Source: Candidatus Onthovicinus excrementipullorum
GTDB lineage: Bacteria > Bacillota > Clostridia > Oscillospirales > Acutalibacteraceae
Assembly: GCA_018712345.1 (NCBI GenBank)
Contig: DVHG01000002.1
Coordinates: 30,464-94,463 of the forward strand
DNA length: 64,000 bases
Direction: 5' to 3'
Shown: positions 62,693 to 64,000 of the stretch, piece by piece
Position numbering within the stretch: position 1 is the first letter of the stretch
Layout: each line of letters begins with the position of its first letter
Translations under genes and position numbers: made by a program
Notes under the pieces: model-generated
What the model saw: only the letters and a program-made list of their open reading frames with translations
What the model was told of the DNA's origin: nothing
Database searches by the model: none

Positions 62693-63559
62693 TTATATTA
62701 CCTTGCTTCCAGCTTTCTGCTGATTTTCAAATGTACTCCAGATAAAATCAACAAATGTAATGCTACTTCCAACTGCCAGCTTCGCATGGCGTTCTTCCAG
62801 TCCTTGAAAAGATGCACTTTTCCCATGTCCGCTACCAAAGGGATTCCTGATCTCTGCCAACTTTGTCGGAATTGCCCTTAAATTTCCTAAAACGGCTTTT
62901 ATAGCATCTGCCCCCTGATCTGTCTCATGTATATTGGCTGGTAGCAAGCTCAATGCACTCATTACTTTATTGGTAAGCTGAGGTACATCGTCATTTTTAC
63001 TCCATTCAATACCTAACTCGTCCAAAATCGTTTTACAACAACTCTCTATAAGCTCTTTTGCAAGTCCAATAGCATTTGTTGGATTCGTTGACTGCATAGA
63101 AACCATTAACTCTATTTGCTGAGACATATATTCACTTGAAAATTTACCTTTCAAGTTATCGGCCGTTTTAGCAATAGCAGATGAACCGCCTTCCAATCTA
63201 TCTATAATAGTCTTACACTTTTTATAGATTCTTGCGTATCTTTCATCGTATCTTGAAATGCTACTTCCCCAATACAAATCATCCTCATAATTTTCATTGT
63301 ACTCATATTCCATATTCTCTTCATAATAGTGAAATAAATCAGAAAGCAACTTAAACCTATTCTCATCGGATGCACTATTCAAGTATGCTATAAGAGACTT
63401 TCCTTTTGAAAGACCATACTTCGCACATAACGCTTCTCCTATGCTGTTTGTTGTAAACACATCAAAATCATTAGTTGAGAAGTTTAGAACATATCCGCTT
63501 CTATTAAACAGCATCAGAAATGTTCCTTCTTCCTGTTTCGTTATTACGGCTCCTGTCAT
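62693..63559 (-). CDS. Abortive infection (Abi_C-like) family protein
   Basis: 288 aa, AT-rich. The C-terminal third matches my memory of the Abi_C domain: GLAKELIESCCKTILDELGI, then LRAIPTKLAEIRNPFGSGHG and ERHAKLAVGSSITFVDFIW. The N-terminal part is acidic (ENMEYEYNENYEDD) and not recognised. Known relatives act in phage-triggered growth arrest or cell death, by mechanisms that differ between families. It begins 16 bp after the XRE regulator gene and precedes the SEC-C gene, all on the minus strand. No signal peptide or membrane span is seen. Confidence 0.82.
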   Translation of the reverse strand: MTGAVITKQEEGTFLMLFNRSGYVLNFSTNDFDVFTTNSIGEALCAKYGLSKGKSLIAYLNSASDENRFKLLSDLFHYYEENMEYEYNENYEDDLYWGSSISRYDERYARIYKKCKTIIDRLEGGSSAIAKTADNLKGKFSSEYMSQQIELMVSMQSTNPTNAIGLAKELIESCCKTILDELGIEWSKNDDVPQLTNKVMSALSLLPANIHETDQGADAIKAVLGNLRAIPTKLAEIRNPFGSGHGKSASFQGLEERHAKLAVGSSITFVDFIWSTFENQQKAGSKVI

Positions 63560-63575
63560 AATACACTTTCTCTCC

Positions 63576-63803
63576 TTATTTATTGCTACCTATTTTTATT
63601 TTATATCCATCCGGCAACACAAACGCCTGCTCATATCCAACATCCAACGCCTCTGCAATCTTCGCCATTTCCTCGGAGGATACGGTACCACGCTGCAGTT
63701 TTTTATTAAAATTCTGTGGAGTCTGTCCAATCCGTCTGCAAAGTTCCGCAAGGCTGATATTCATTCTGTCACACAATTCTCTGATCATATCCGATGTTGT
63801 CAT
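63576..63803 (-). CDS. XRE-family helix-turn-helix regulator
   Basis: 75-aa single-domain DNA-binding protein. The HTH is ISLAELCRRIGQTPQNFNKKL (about residues 16-36), followed by the usual third helix (SSEEMAKIAEALDVGYEQAF). ATG at 63803 after GGAGGTGG. It heads the three-gene AT-rich module and lies behind a good promoter that contains a short palindrome, so it probably controls the module's expression, as in toxin-antitoxin and defence operons. Confidence 0.9.
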   Translation of the reverse strand: MTTSDMIRELCDRMNISLAELCRRIGQTPQNFNKKLQRGTVSSEEMAKIAEALDVGYEQAFVLPDGYKIKIGSNK

Positions 63804-63828
63804 TTTCCACCTCCATCAGCATAGTACA

Positions 63829-63857
63829 ATTATAAACCCTATGGTTGATAAGCACAA
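63829..63857 (-). promoter_or_regulatory. Promoter of the defence-type module
   Basis: Minus strand: TTGTGC (63857-63852), 17-bp spacer, perfect TATAAT (63834-63829), 26 bp before the regulator's ATG. Confidence 0.7.
63835..63846. promoter_or_regulatory. Palindrome AACC-CTAT-GGTT in the promoter spacer, candidate XRE operator
   Basis: A 4-bp inverted repeat with 4-bp centre lies entirely between the -10 and -35 boxes, where a bound XRE protein would block RNA polymerase. Confidence 0.45.
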
Positions 63858-63886
63858 GCTACCTTCTTCAAAATTAACAGCCTATT

Positions 63887-63926
63887 AAAAAAGCACCTTG
63901 CAGCCATTTCAAAAGCCACAAGGCAC
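63887..63926 (-). terminator. Terminator of the gene at the right edge
   Basis: On the minus strand GTGCCTTG pairs with CAAGGTGC (two G-U pairs) and is followed by TTTTTT, 18 bp after the stop codon at 63944. It insulates the defence-type module from the upstream gene. Confidence 0.7.
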
Positions 63927-63943
63927 CGCATTCATTCTATTAT

Positions 63944-64000
63944 TTACCTCTCCACATCCACCTTTGCCCCAGATTTGAACTCCACCTCAAACCGCTCATC
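63944..64000 (-). CDS. C-terminal end of an unidentified protein (cut by right edge)
   Basis: Only 18 codons and a TAA stop are present, reading ...DERFEVEFKSGAKVDVER. The base composition is nearer the GC-rich chromosome than the AT-rich module. Ends of this style occur in site-specific recombinases and many other proteins; the fragment is too short to identify. The frame is supported by the terminator that follows. Confidence 0.5.
   Translation of the reverse strand, partial: DERFEVEFKSGAKVDVER

Overview
The window is a piece of chromosome from a low-abundance-of-introns, compact Firmicute genome, most likely a gut member of the Clostridia (Oscillospirales or a relative). The evidence is the origin-type cluster mnmE-mnmG-rsmG-noc-parA with two canonical parS sites, a moderately high G+C content for a Clostridium-class organism, strong GGAGG-type ribosome binding sites, TTG/GTG starts, and many genes for host-type glycans and sugars. 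No rRNA, tRNA, CRISPR array or intact insertion sequence was seen.

Layout. 1-5855 (minus): end of the replication-origin neighbourhood, parA (cut by the left edge), noc, rsmG, mnmG, mnmE. 5890-10091 (minus): a protein of unknown function, a PHP phosphoesterase, a U32 peptidase-family protein and zapA. 10295-19251 (plus): glycogen phosphorylase, a GH13 amylase-type enzyme, an AadA-like nucleotidyltransferase, a structured intergenic repeat, a Nudix hydrolase, an SGNH hydrolase and tex. 19338-29241 (plus): a LacI-type repressor followed by a nine-gene operon that joins allose/ribose-type sugar enzymes (AlsE-like epimerase, ROK kinase, RpiB) to a BMP-type nucleoside ABC importer and two nucleoside hydrolase-family proteins, one of them degenerate. 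A perfect 20-bp palindrome lies in front of the operon and a one-mismatch copy lies just after the repressor's own promoter. 29405-36450: GNAT, an exported metallophosphoesterase, dCMP deaminase, secA and a PepV-like peptidase. 36754-40642: a cytoplasmic sialidase with a GPH-type symporter that carries a long charged cytoplasmic tail. 40721-50965: a small membrane protein, a DUF2804 protein, a YhaM-like exoribonuclease and a giant cyclic beta-1,2-glucan synthase-type protein. 51071-55884: the yfmF-yfmH-lgt-folD run plus a small zinc-ribbon membrane protein. 56070-60603: a putative glycoside hydrolase, an FAD/Rieske oxidoreductase and a HAD phosphatase.

From about 60,650 the base composition drops sharply and a three-gene minus-strand module begins (read 63803 to 60823): an XRE regulator, an abortive-infection (Abi_C-like) protein and a large protein with PD-(D/E)XK nuclease-like residues and a C-terminal SEC-C zinc motif. 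This looks like an acquired phage-defence cassette. It and the allose/nucleoside operon are the two best candidates for undescribed biology here. All functional statements come from reading motifs and gene order; no database search was run.
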